From assembly GCA_018292915.2 (NCBI GenBank), contig JACVVK020000037.1, forward strand, positions 2,296,001-2,360,000: 64,000 nucleotides of DNA, read 5' to 3'. The notes below the pieces were generated by a model that saw nothing but the letters and a program-made list of their open reading frames with translations, did not search any database and had not been told where the DNA came from. This DNA comes from Batillaria attramentaria (taxonomy: Eukaryota > Mollusca > Gastropoda > Batillariidae). A program made the translations under genes and the position numbers. Of the stretch, positions 1 to 49,460 are shown in pieces. The number at the start of each line of letters is the position of its first letter. Position 1 is the stretch's first letter.

Positions 1-150
1 TCATCTTATCATCATCCTCATCTCCATCATCATGCATAATAAAAATTGCCCCAGCCTTCGAGCCCTCCGTGGGTTCCACCCATGACCTGGGAGGAACACC
101 ACTGGAGCTGGCAAAGAGAGTTGGAGCAGCAAAAAAAAAAAAAAAAAAAG
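1..150 (+). mobile_element. 3' part of a tRNA-derived SINE with A-tail
   Basis: The CATAATAAAAATTGCC segment, then AGCCCTCC-TGG-TTCC, matches the 3' part of the longer copy at 13668-14135. It ends in a run of 19 A at 131-149, a SINE tail. Confidence 0.7.
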
Positions 151-180
151 GAAGATGGACTGATGGTTTTTGTGTGAAAG

Positions 181-36775
<36,595 letters not shown>

Positions 36776-37479
36776 AACCAAGAAATCCACACTGTTGATG
36801 TTTTTTTTTTTCTTTTCCAAAATTAATAATAATTGCATGCGCCTTAGCTTATGTGGAACTGGAAGAGGAGACATGGAAAAAGGGAAACTCCTTAGAACGT
36901 ATCGTCTACCGCTTGTAAAATATACACCAGTGATCTTTGCATGGTATATAGGACGCCTTTCATCCTCTTTGCAATTTGTGTGTTTCTGGGCCCATTCAAG
37001 GTCATCAAATCTGTTGAGTGTGTACTTCTCATGACTCCTGCAGTTGCCCCCTCCCCCCGAACTTGTTTGAACAGAAGGCAATGGAACAGATGCGAGTAGC
37101 TAGAGAGAGAGACTCAAAAAGTGAGTTGCGGCTCAACAAAATGCTACCATCGTGGAATCAATGTTGCAGCCTTGTTGTACAGCCAGGGCCTGCTCAACGT
37201 CACCGCCAGTTCACTCACGCTTTCCCTTTAATATATGTCTTTGCAGAGATTGGTACCTGGCATTTCCGTACATGTTGCTGTTTTTTCCCAGAAAAATTGA
37301 AATGTGCTGTGAAAATGGCTGTGTGTGTGTGTTTAACCAAAGGAATTGTACATAGAAATTAAGACTGAAGTGCATTAGTACTTAATCATTATAGACCTGT
37401 CACTAAGTGCCGTATCTTTTAATTGTTCATTGCTTGATTTGTTTTGCTGAGGCAGTATGTTTGAAGCGCCATAGTTTTG

Positions 37480-37584
37480 TTTTAATACCATACAGCCATA
37501 GTGCAAAACAGATGTTTTAATACCATACAGCCATAGTGCGAAACAGATGTTTTAATACCATACAGCCATAGTGCGAAACAGATG
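37480..37584. repeat. 35-bp tandem triplication
   Basis: TTTTAATACCATACAGCCAT with AGTGCGAAACAGATG, three copies with one base difference. Confidence 0.95.
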
Positions 37585-37756
37585 TGAGAAAGGAGTGAAC
37601 TAGCTGTGTGAGCATACTGTTTCACAGGGCATTACATACCTGAATCATGGATTTGTACATAATATGCACTTTTGTCCGTACCTCATATAATCAAACTCTG
37701 GTGTATATTTAGAATTCAGAGTGCAATATGTACAGTTTAACTAATGAACGATTCCA

Positions 37757-38080
37757 TTCGGCAAGCCCCGAGGCCAAAGCCCCGCCCCCTTTATTCTGCC
37801 GTGCATTAGCAAACCAAGTACATCCATGACGTCACTGTATGGGAAAAGGGCGATTTCAAGATGAACGAGATTGGTATAATGGTCTTTTTTTCTCAAATGA
37901 CGTCGGTGACTTACTACTTTCTGTCCATGTTTCAGTCATATCAAACTGCATGTGTTTCCCTCGTTGAAGTGTCTGGCCAGACAATGCCATGTGTTGTGCT
38001 CATTATGCGGCGGGACAGTATTGGCTGAATTCTGGGGGCTTGGTGCTTTTTAATTGACAGGAGTAGAGTGGTATATTTGT
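37757..38080. repeat. Dispersed 320-bp repeat, copy 2
   Basis: Same block order as 3200-3515, with a similar right end TTGACAGGAGT-GAGTGG. Confidence 0.78.
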
Positions 38081-38267
38081 ATCACCATAGTGGAGTAACT
38101 TTTCCTGCCTCTGGTAAATGTGTGGCATCTTGCATGTTGCTAAAATACTCCCCAGTTCATGAGGGCACAGCTTGACATGGGATTTTGATGTGAATGGATT
38201 TTAAGAATAGTGCAGGATGACATGCATTGTACTCTTCAACTGCACTATTCTCAAAATCCATTTGCCT

Positions 38268-38326
38268 CCAATTAGTCTTTGTTGCTTGTGTGGCAATAAG
38301 CCCTAAATAACTAATTAACTAACACA
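38268..38326 (+). mobile_element. Tail-only copy of the I-like LINE
   Basis: AATTAGTCTTTGTTGCTTGT, then AAGCCCTAAATAACTAATTA. Only the last 55 bases of the LINE are present. Confidence 0.75.
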
Positions 38327-38689
38327 CACAAAGTCCACTTTCCTTTTGCACTATTCTCAGAATCCACTTTTCTTCTGCACTATTCACAAGATGCACTTGC
38401 ACCAAATTCCATGACATTGTTGAAATATTGGGACAGTGGTGCTTGTCCCAGTTTATGAAAATCATCAGCAGTGAACTGAGATACACAGCACTGTCTCCAG
38501 TAGTGTATCAAATTTTGTGTGTTTATTGCCTGGGAGAAAATTTGTTTTGAATGTCGTCCTCCAGCATCATGGACAACAGACACTGTAGTTGGGGTATCGA
38601 TGGCACCATTATGGGTGCAGACCTTACCTTCCTAATGCACCCGGCTGGGGGGGGGGGGGGGGGTGGCGTCTCCTTGTTGTTACTGCAGG

Positions 38690-38997
38690 GGTTGAGCAGT
38701 GGTTATTGCAGGGGCTGAGCAGTGGTCTATAAGCACGTCGGGCTTGGCCGCCGTGCTACTGAATGACAGTCACCGCTGTCACGGTGAAGTGTGAGTTCAA
38801 GTCCAGGTCGAGCTTGTGATATGTGATACCAGTTTCTCCTGGCTACCGGGCTGCTCATCGGTGGTTTCACTCCGGGTTATCCGGCTTTCCTCCCCAGCAA
38901 AATTGAAAAATAACTTAGGCAGGTTGAGTGGCATGCACCGCAGTGACGCGCATCTCCCTAGGGACACAACCCAAATTTCCCGAAAATAATAAAGGAG
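38690..38997 (+). mobile_element. tRNA-derived SINE, GAGCAGTGGTC family
   Basis: Two starts of the head (GGGGTTGAGCAGTGGTTATT and GGGGCTGAGCAGTGGTCTAT) suggest a duplicated promoter part. The body has TGTGATACCAGTTTCTCCTG and ends with AAAATAATAAAGG. Confidence 0.8.
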
Positions 38998-40426
38998 TTG
39001 AATTGCAATTCGTCTTATCTCTTGTGCACGCATGTGCATTCATTTCACAACCAACATGAATAATCTGTGTTTAATTGTCAAATTCAGTGTAATCCCAAAC
39101 GCCATGTAATTAAAATACACAAATTCATACAAACCCATTTATAGGACAATTCCTCTTTGTTATTGTACTGATATGTTAAAAACTAGACACAAACTGACGT
39201 TTTAAATATCACAGAGCAAGAGATATGGATTGTGAAACGGTTGTGCAACTGATTATTGTCACAATCAACTACTGCATAAATACTTTGTGTTTAGACTGTT
39301 TGAAAAACTTTATGTGTATATGTACTGCACAACTTTCAATAAGGATTAAAAATTACAGTAAGCAATACATTTTGTCGGTCAGGACATCTTTCTGCTTCAA
39401 GGTCTGGGCACTGCTTGGGAAATTAATTGTAGTATGTTAATTCATTAACGCCCTCGATGCCTGAAATGAGGCTTGGCATTTCATGCTGTTGGATGAATAC
39501 TTAAGATGTACTTATATTCAACGGCCTTGACAGAAACAAGGCTCTGATTTTGCTAGCAGAGGCTGAAATGTAAAGCAGAAAGGTGCCCCCGAAGCAATAA
39601 ACATCTCAATCCTTAAAGTTGCCCAGTTTATAAGAGACATCCAAACTTGACATAGTTGTCAAAACAAGGAGAAAATTAGAGGTGATGTGAGTGAATTATG
39701 TGAGCAAGCATGATCACTGCTAGCGGTAGAAGTACACAATAGTCTGACTAGACTACAGCAGCTGATACCATAAATCTCACAAAATGTAACCATGTGAAAA
39801 AACACAAAAACTTGTGTATGTACATTAAGTACTTCTGAATATTGAATGAACTCTGCCGATATGTATTTCATAAAATATCGTCTGTTACAGTATTTTACAT
39901 GCATGAAAACATTTTAAGAACATGGAATATTTTAGGCATACCAGTGAAACATCTTGCCTTTATATATAAATAATTAACAATAGCAGTACCATTGGTATGA
40001 ATCAGTAAAAATGGCAAATGGAGTTTGGGGACAGGTATACATATAAGAATGTTTCCGACAGTGCAAGAGAAAAGCTTGCCTTTCCAACTGTATCAACACA
40101 ACAGATTTTCACTCCAACCTCACCAGGGCAATACTGTTTGCAAAGGTGTGTATGCACTTCTCAACTGACTACCAGTCATCAATCTTCCTTTATAATCATC
40201 TCATTCATTGCTGCTACATGTACTCTTCAAGGTCAGTAGTGATGACCTTCACGCTTATTTTCCCTAAAAATGCCTCCGTAGCTACAAATTCAGAAGAAAA
40301 GAGTGCTTTGAACTTTTCAGTATCTCTGATTTTTGTTGTTTTGTCCTTTTCCTTTTTGTTTGTTAAGCCTGAGGTCTCCTCATGCACTGTCAATCTACAC
40401 AAGCCTATCTACACACAATTCTTTGG

Positions 40427-41200
40427 TCAGACGTCAATGTAGCTGCTCTTTCGAGGTTTCTTCCTGGGCTTGGCATCTGTGCGGACAGGGGGCGTCACTT
40501 CGCCCGGTTCGGCCGCTGCCAGTTTCCCTGACATGGACTTGAGCTCTTGTCTGATGGTGTCCACCAGTTCTTTGGGAGACACACCCGGCTTCAGGCTGTC
40601 CGCGATCATGTCTCTTTCATCTCTGCTGCCCACGTTCTTTGTGGGTGGGCGGTGATTCTCTGGTGGCACATCTGAGGCATCACCTGTGCCGCCAACGTCG
40701 CCGTTTGCTGTGAGCTTCCTGTGTGGGAGCGTGTCGAAAGCAGGCGCCTGGGGAATGATGGGCGACGCGACATAGTGGGCTGTAGTTGTAGTGGTTGAGT
40801 CCAAAGGCACAGTGTCGTAAGTTTCTAGTCCTGGGTAAGGAATGTACGAGGTCCCTGCATCAGCCGACGTACCGTAGCTGTGTGAACTATAGCTGTGTAA
40901 ACCATAGCTGTGTGAACCATTCATGGTGAACGGTCCACCGTTGCCAAGTGACTTGCTGCCAGCAGTTTGTCTATCACCGTGGCCACTATCATCACCATGA
41001 CGACTTCTCTCATCTCCATGGTGACCATCTTGATGACCTTGGCTGGTGTGATCAGTTGTGCTCGGCAGCTGCCGTGTTCGGATGACGATCGGCTGGCCTG
41101 GTTGTGTTGCGTAGTGACTATCCTGCGTACCGGCAGCGGCCAAGTCGGTAAACGTGGTCGTGTGCAGCTTCTCCTGAACTGGAGCCTTGGTCGCAGGGGG
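40427..41200 (-). CDS. KIAA1549: KIAA1549-like exon P: last coding exon
   Basis: Acceptor GTTTTGCAG, phase 0, 257 residues, then TGA at 40427-40429. A His/Ser/Tyr-rich low-complexity part (NGSHSYGLHSYSSHSYG) is followed by SPKELVDTIRQELKSMSGKL and a basic end SSYIDV. The ELVDTIRQEL helix matches the position of the vertebrate ALVKAIREEV helix near the C-terminus. Ile at -2 and Val at 0 fit a class II PDZ ligand. The 3' UTR extends below 40427; its end was not located. Confidence 0.82.
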   Translation of the reverse strand, partial: PPATKAPVQEKLHTTTFTDLAAAGTQDSHYATQPGQPIVIRTRQLPSTTDHTSQGHQDGHHGDERSRHGDDSGHGDRQTAGSKSLGNGGPFTMNGSHSYGLHSYSSHSYGTSADAGTSYIPYPGLETYDTVPLDSTTTTTAHYVASPIIPQAPAFDTLPHRKLTANGDVGGTGDASDVPPENHRPPTKNVGSRDERDMIADSLKPGVSPKELVDTIRQELKSMSGKLAAAEPGEVTPPVRTDAKPRKKPRKSSYIDV

Positions 41201-44200
41201 CTGCAAAACACCATGTCAAATTTTACAGTTGAGTACAATATGACGTCACTATCTTAAATACTTACCCTGCACAAAAACTAATAATCCAGTAAAGACTACT
41301 GTACATAGGTCTCAGGTTTATGTAGTTAAAGATACTTCCTGCAGCTTGATCAACTCCCACTGTGTCAAAAAAGTGTTTCGCACAGACGCCGCCACTGTTG
41401 GGCCAGAGGTCTTCCCAAAGGCTATCTTAGAGCTCGGTAAACTTGCAGTGTTGCCATCGTCCCCGTGTAAACTGTACTCCCTGCCCAGTACCTATCGAGT
41501 ACAGCAGCAGTCATTAGGATTCGTCTGCTCCACACACTGTGGTGACGTCCCTTCCCACAGTCACCAGAATGTGCCTGTCAACATGGGATTTCACCATGTT
41601 GTCGGCTAGTATTGCTTCTGGGTGTGCTGTGTGAGTATTTCACACACGTACTAGGCGAGAAAATCATTGCTAACAAAATTGTCAGCTGGTGTTCTGAGAG
41701 GCAGGCTACCATAAGGACTAAGACAAAGGGGAGGCAAGCACCTTAAGTAGGTCAGTTTGACTGCATGTGCGTGGGCCTGGCGCTGACCTGTGACTACACA
41801 GGACTGAACCAGAAAGCCATGCCAGCCCAGTTTGCAGTTGTAGGGTAAAGAGGTGTCACGTGATACCAGTGCTCATTTATGGCTAACGCATTATGGTAAC
41901 CCATAGTAGCCCATAGATCGCTTTTTGGCTGATATGTTAGCAATGGTGGCCCACAAAGGGCTCAAATTTTGCTCGCATCTAAATGAGACTATGTTCCTTG
42001 TTCCTGTCATCATGATAAGTGTAGGTCGATTCATCAGCTTAAAAAAGCTGCAGGATGTATCTTTAAATAATTACTGTTGAAATAGTCTGGATGCACTGTG
42101 ACATCTCGCATCATGCATATGCTACGTGTTAACTGTGTGCCAGCTGAGGTCCATAATGTGAAGTTCACATACCTGTGTTTCTGGTAGCACAATACGAGCA
42201 GACTCATCAGAAGCTCTGTAGGGACTCCAGGTGATGAGGCCGCTGGTATCATAATCCCCATACGTCCGATCAACACTGACAGGAGTATGTAGCTTCTCTG
42301 TAACAAACATCAAACACAAACTCATTGCACAGGTCAAATGGACACAAATACATACTTTAATAATCTAGTCCGCTTGTATACATTTCTCAAGTGAGTGGGA
42401 TGGTTGAGATCAAGTCAGTTAAGTGTCTGTCACACAGACACTTCATGCTGGGGACTTCGCTAGTCAATGGCGCTGGAGGTTTGCTGTTCCCCTCCCCTAA
42501 CCCCCACCACCATGTTTTTGTCAATATCTACTTACCCCCAGGCTTGGGTCCACGAACTTCTTCCACTTCTGGCATTCCTTCTGTAGGGGGCAACCTGCAA
42601 GAAAAAAAACAAGAACTCAAGGTAACTTACACATCTGCTTTTTATGTCCTCATTCCTGCACTCACACCCTTCCCTGCACCCCCCCCCCCCCTACTCACAC
42701 ACACCTTCCTGCACCTTTAACAGGCTGGGGGGGGGGGGAGGGGCAGGGAAGGAGTCAGGGGGGCAGGGTGTAGAGGGGTGCAGAGTTGGGGATGGGGGGG
42801 GGATGGGATTAAGTGTGGGGGGGGGGGGGTGTAGAGGGGGCTGGTAGGCATTGGGGGGGGGGGGGGGGGGGTTGGGTAGCACATGGGAGGGGTTGGGTTG
42901 GGGGGAGGGGGCATGGGCAGGGCCAGGTTGGGTGATAAGGGTGGCCCCTCCTTACCCCTCTCTCCCTACCCCATCCCCCCACCCCTCCCTACCCCATATC
43001 TCACCCCTTCCTATCCCCCTCACCCCCCCCAACACCCTGCCCTACCCCCCTTCCAACACCCTGCCCTACCCCGGCCTCTCTCTCCTTAACACCCTGCCCT
43101 ACCCTCCTCAGGGGTGTTGAGGGGTGAAGGGCAGGATAGGATACAGGTAGGCTGCAAGCAGGGTGTAAGGGTGGGCGTTGAGGGGTGTATCCCCCCAACG
43201 CCCTACCCAAAAACACCTTGACAACCTACCCTGCCCCCCCCTCCCCCCCCCCACCCTTCTCATAACCCTACCCCTAAACACCCTGCCCTGCCCTACCCTT
43301 GTTAAGGAGTAGTGAAAGTGACTACTTGTCATCAGTTGTGAAATGCATACCTAGACGCCATTGCATCACTCTCTCGGCGTTCACCACCAGAATGTGGTCT
43401 TTCTCTTTTCTCTACAGCGGGTGCCACCTTGTTTCTGAAAAACAAAATACCACCATGAATCTACCGCAAGAATTTGAATGAACGGCACAAGAAATTCAAT
43501 AATCAAGTTTCTGGTTCTCATTCACAAGGTCATGTTATCCAAAACTTTGATCCACAGTAAGGCAAAATATGCACATGCTCCAGCACATCATTTTTTTAAA
43601 TTAACCATTTAGCGTCTCAGATTCTAGCTTGCTTCTTAAAAGTGACAGTTCAATCCATGGGTACTATGATAGGACAAAATGTCCTGGCTGACTGTAAAGT
43701 ATATGACATGAATTTTGTCCTGAATATTGTCCACTGACGATGATCCACTCATACACTATGTCCACGACAAAATTAAAACCACAAGATTGTGTACTGTGGC
43801 ATACATTTACCACATTCAAAGAAACGTGCTTGTACGTAAATTTTTTTTATTTTTAATTTAAGGCACTGAGTGTGCATGTGTGAAAAACGAGCTGAAAATG
43901 GTGAAGAAATAAACCACATCACATATTTTTCGTTTTGTTTGTTGATACAATTTTGTCCAGCACTGTGTTTGATCTTTCACCTTGCTTTCTCTCTCTTGTT
44001 TTCTTCTCTCTCTCGCTCACACACACACACAGTGAGTGACCAAATATTCTGGTACATGTACACACAATATGTGCAGAAACATGAAAAACACTCAGAAGCT
44101 TGACATCAAAAGTTACATGTACAACAGAGTAAAGAAATACACCGTATTTGCCATACACATGTACCTCCTGAAACTCCAGCTCCTATCAGTCGCAGATCTG

Positions 44201-46837
44201 GTGTGTGCAGGCACAAAAATGACAAGCTGATTAGAGTGAATTGCATGGCACAATGTTTTTTGATGGTGTATTGTTTTTTGCTTTTGCTCTGATCATTCAC
44301 TGTCCCATTCCGGAAATTTAGGCTGTTTACCCCAGGGAAAGCGTGTCACCACGGTGCAGTGCCACCCTATACCTATTTTTCAACTTTTGCTGGGGAAGGA
44401 AAGTTGAATAACCCATAGAGAAACCCGCGCTAAGCAGGCTGGTAGCCAGGAAAAACGGGTATCACTTTTCACAAGCTCGACCTGAGCTGGAACCCACAGC
44501 AGTGATGGCAGTTCAGTCGTGCAGCGGCAAAGTCCGACACACTGTTAGACAGGCATGCTACTCCCAAAAAAGAGTTTTCACTGAAAATCTGGCGCAGCCA
44601 GATAATCGAGCCGGCGAGTCTGCTAGGGGGGTCCGGGGGCATGCCCCCCCGGAAAATTTTTGAAAAAATCGTTAAAATCTGTGCAATCTGGCGTATTTTG
44701 AGTACTTTTTCCAGGATAAAAAAAATAGTTTACTAAGAAGAAAATCATACCTGAGAATGCAGCAACTTGGCAATTTCATGAACTTGGTTTATTTCTTCAA
44801 GTCTTTCAAGTAGACAATTCAAGTTCATATTGTCAACCATGTTTCATTGTACTTCAATTTCCCTTTGTCGTCTTTCACTTCAAACGATCGGCTCTGCCAA
44901 TCCCACCTCCATTTGTTTTTCAGCCCTTTGTCCCAGTCACCAGCTTTGTTTCGTTCCACTATGTCGCTTCGAAACATCGCGACTGATGGCTTTCACGGGA
45001 TCTACAAGCACTGGATAGATTCACAAAACTTGAAAGGCCCTTCACAGATATTCGATTCACACAAGTTTTGCCTAAATGGCATGCGGTATGCCTAAATGGC
45101 GGCAAAACCCGAAGAAGAAATGGTTCGCGTAGTTTCATTGGACGGAAACGGCAATCGGCGGCCAATCAGCAAGCAGCTTTGTCCAATGTACCGGAAGAGG
45201 CTAAAATGGGAGAAGTAGCAGACGATTTTTTCGCTCGCAGAACTCGGATCACGGAAAGCAATCCTGGAATTCAATCGGACCCGGATTTTTTTTTACTTCA
45301 CGGATTTTCTCGGACTTCACGGAAATTACAATTTTCAAATTTTCATTTTCGCGGATTTCCGCGAATTCACGGAAGAGTAGCATGCCTGTTAGACCACTGT
45401 TTGCCCTAATTTTTTTTCTCATACTAGTTTCGTATTTTACCAATATGCCTTTTTTCTGATGTAATAAACCAACCAGTTACATGTATCAAACAGTGTTCAA
45501 GTTTTCATTGTGAAGCATGTATTGTATTCACCGATATGATTACGTGACCACCAAAAATACATTCACCTGCCATCTCCCGAAAGACAACCAGCACACATTT
45601 TAAAAATCCAGCCAGCTACGCCACAAGCAACGCCTATGCAAAACTGCACGTTAATTCACTAGCACGTACCGTGCAAATCTGTGCATTGCACAATGAAGCC
45701 TCGCATTTTAAACATTAGCAACAGTAGGCTCACATGCGCTGGCCACAGCTCTAAGCATCACAGACATTTTAAAAAATCATCTGCCGAGAAAAGCACTCAC
45801 CCAATGCTGCTGTAACTGTTGGAAATCAGGGAGAAAGCATCATCGAGCAAAGCATGGACTCTGGACCGCACTTCATCCAGTGTTTCTTGTGCCTCCGCTG
45901 GTGCTGGCGGCTGAGTGGAGGTTCCCGATGTGTCGTGTTCATCTGTAAAGCCTTCGTTCTGCACACACACACATACACCGTCCAATTTACGCAGGTGGAT
46001 TGTTTAGACTTGCTGTTGTCTAACATATAATTGTCATTAAAAATAAAGACCAGTGGCTGGGAAAATTAAGAACCACTTACGACAAGTCTGACATTTTATA
46101 GGTGTTGGTTTTGCAAATCACATTCCTCATTTGTCACTGATTTAAAAATATAAGAATTAAAAAAAAAAGAGACACGCTGCGAGAATATCATTTTAGCAAA
46201 GTTTTTCTTACCACTTGCCCCTTCTTGCTTCTCCTCTTTGATCTGAAATGATAAACATTGTTTACAAATTACACATTCACAACATCACATTCAAAATATA
46301 GTCTAAGCAGAAAAACAGAACAATGGGCACTTACAATAAGTTAATCTGAAAAAACAAAAAACATAACTCATGCAAGCGTGTCTGAAAGAAAGGTGCACCA
46401 TTACCCATTAAGTGGTTTGCACTACTTTCTGTCTAATCCAAGATTTCGAAAGCTTTGCCATCACCAAGTATGACAGTATAAGAGTCCTTTTGTAAAAAGG
46501 CAAAGTGAGTGAGTGGAAACAATATATAAGAACATAAGAACAGAGCCAGCTGGGATTCGAACCCGATTCTCCCGGTCCATGGTCAGAAGTGCTAACCACT
46601 ACACTACGGGGGCTGGTTAACATACCTCTTCTTTTCATTATTCCCAGCAAGGACATCTGGCACAGCGTTTGTCTCACGCGGTCCAAGCACCTTGTCGATC
46701 TCTTTCTGAGCCCGTTCATAAGCTGCTTGGGCCGAGTCCACTTGTGGCTCTGCTTCTGGAAAGATTATGTGTAAACAACTGTTGATGATGGATGATAATG
46801 ACGACCGATATGCTGGAGAAAAAACTCCATGCACAAC

Positions 46838-46873
<36 letters not shown>

Positions 46874-49421
46874 ATGCATGTGTGCATGCAGTGGGGGGGG
46901 GGGGGGGTGAAATGAAATGAATCTTTATTTTCAGCTATGTTCTGATGTAAGAGTTTTAGGGATGGGGAGGGGGTAGGAATACAAGTCCCCCCTCCCCCAC
47001 CAACCAAACCAAACCAAACCACCACCCCCCCCCCAAAAAAAAACAAAAAAACAAAAAAAAAGCAACAAAAAAACCCAAAGACAACAACAACAAAAAGAGA
47101 ACATAAAAAAAATAAATAAAAAATTGTGGACCCAGTTTCAGTCTGTACTGAATGTGGATGGATACTAAAAGTAAACTCATAAATGTTCACTCAGCAGTCG
47201 AGGAACATGAAAGGTGATTATTAAGACACTAATAAACCCATGTTTTGCTAAACAGTTCAAACGACAACACGGTATACAGTCCGACAATGTACCTTTCTGT
47301 GTCTGTTGCTTCTTTCGCATTCTATGTCGCTGTTTGTTTCTCTTCCTCTCCTCCTCCACATTCTCTACAAACTCGTCTTCCTCGTCCTGAACAAAACAAC
47401 ATTAATTTTGTGATTAACATTTACAAGTCAGCATGCACCTTCTCGTCAAGTCTCACACAATATAGCCGAGTACCCATACACATTTCAGTCATGGTACCAA
47501 TCGTCACTGAGGGGCCAGACGCCCCGAAATGTTCCATCAAACATTTCACAGAACGGACAAATCAGATGATGAATTCCAAATCAAGTTATTTTACAAGTAG
47601 TTTTCCCATCTATGTTTATCTATTTAGTTTCCTTGGAACAGGACTGACCTGCTGCGAGCGAACACTGGTTCTTTGTAGACAATATAGCTTTGATGGTGAT
47701 CACAAAAACGCACTCACACATTCATGAACCCAGTGAAATGATACAGCCTATAAAAACAAATGGAAATGCAGGGACATGTGTCATACCTCAAAGGTAGGTT
47801 GAGAGTAGAGCTGGCTGTGGACGGAGGTTGACTGCATCATCTGAGAGTTGTAGAACCCTGGGTCCAGCGAGTTCATCTCCACTTCTGTCAAGTAAGTGAA
47901 ATCACTTGTTAACATCATGTGCACGTCTAACATACAACAGCACTATTGGATATTACGTAAGCATAATTATCTTTTTAGCTGGATTTCTGCAATATCTTTT
48001 CATTTAATTTCCATACCCTCTGGTTCTCTGAAACTGGATTTCTTTCCCGTTTTCCGTTTTGCTGGAGTGGTGTTCTCGTCGACTGTTGCCTCCATGCTTT
48101 CACCCTCCACACCTCCATTTGCGACAGGAGGATCTCTGGAACACACACAGACCCATGCCCAATTAACAGCCTTGTTAGTAATGTAGCGGGTGTAGTATAC
48201 CCCTCCCCCACCACCTTAGCTTCTACCGACGCACGTTTTCCCAACAAGTACATGTTTCATGTAAATGTGACCTCCACATCTGTATGCCTGTGTGGTAATA
48301 TTTCTTAGCTCACTGAGCAAACGTTCACGACTAAAGCTCCAAGATCCTAACAGCCGAAACAAGAGCTCCAACATCTCAGTATGTCACATATTTGGTCAAA
48401 CATGCAACCTCCTTGTCTCTTAACAGCCCATGCAAAACTCGCAAATTTCACTTGAAATCTTCAGATCACTAGGCACCACTTCAAGCCACTAGTACGCAAT
48501 CTGCAGCTGTCTCGGGCCGAGCGGGGAAGGCCCAAGCATTGTGTAATAGTGGCTCCTACTGGTGTGCTGGGCGCATGGGTGGGTGTTTGGGAGTTTAAAA
48601 TTCCTTTTCCACTATGTAAGAGTGATCACTCAAACTCATAACCCGAGCACTGACAGTCACGGGTGGTTGGGTTTGGGCTCTTACGAGTTATACATGTAAC
48701 ATCATTCTGAACTTACTTTTTCTTTTTAGGCGACTTTTTCCCTTTTTTCAGAGTACTTGGCTTCGAGTCAGAAGCATCCGGATCTGGGTTGACCTCGTAG
48801 GTCATTCTACGTGGACTGGACTTGAGAAGTCCGTTTGACTGCCCACCTGTGAGCTGGGATGACTCGGGGTCCTCTGTAACTGCTGTTTCGTCACCGTCCT
48901 GAAAGTAGGCAACCACACAAACTGATGATGATGATGATGGAGACTTGGTATAGCGCACGGCTCAACCCTAACTGAGCGCTCACGGCCCTTATGGAGAGGT
49001 TTTCTGAAGAAAATATTGTTTAAAAAGTGCAGATGATAACTGGGGTAATACACTGAAGAGATGTGTTTTCAGTCGCTCCCAGAATGTGGTGATGCTGACT
49101 GCCTCCTTCACTGGCACAGGAAGAGAGTTCCACAGTTTGGGAGTTGATTAAGAACAAACTGAATGTTATCTTACAATAGTTACCTCACAGAATCAGGGGT
49201 GGCAAAATTAATGTGGCACATAAAAAGTATGCAAGAGCTTGTTGATACTTATGGTCAATCACAACACATGCTGCATGATGTGTCTGTTAACCCTGATAGT
49301 GCTCATCCCGGAATAATCCACAGTATCCCTCTGGCTTTACCAGCATAAGAAAACTTAATTCAGCAAGAGCAGGGTTAATCAAACTAAATAAAGGTGAACA
49401 CACACACACACACACACACGC

Positions 49422-49460
<39 letters not shown>

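Larger units (their letters stand above)
36776..40426. other. Region between the two convergent genes (3' UTRs and repeats)
   Basis: Holds the 3' UTR of the EGF-module gene, a 35-bp tandem repeat, a dispersed 320-bp repeat, a LINE tail, a SINE and AT-rich DNA (39000-40400) that includes the 3' UTR of the KIAA1549-like gene. No further gene seen. I could not assign poly(A) sites. Confidence 0.6.

Noticed and set aside
45068..45409. 113-codon frame in the CAGGCATG transposon
   Set aside because: Contains no recognisable transposase motif and ends in AT-rich element sequence. Kept only as part of the mobile element.
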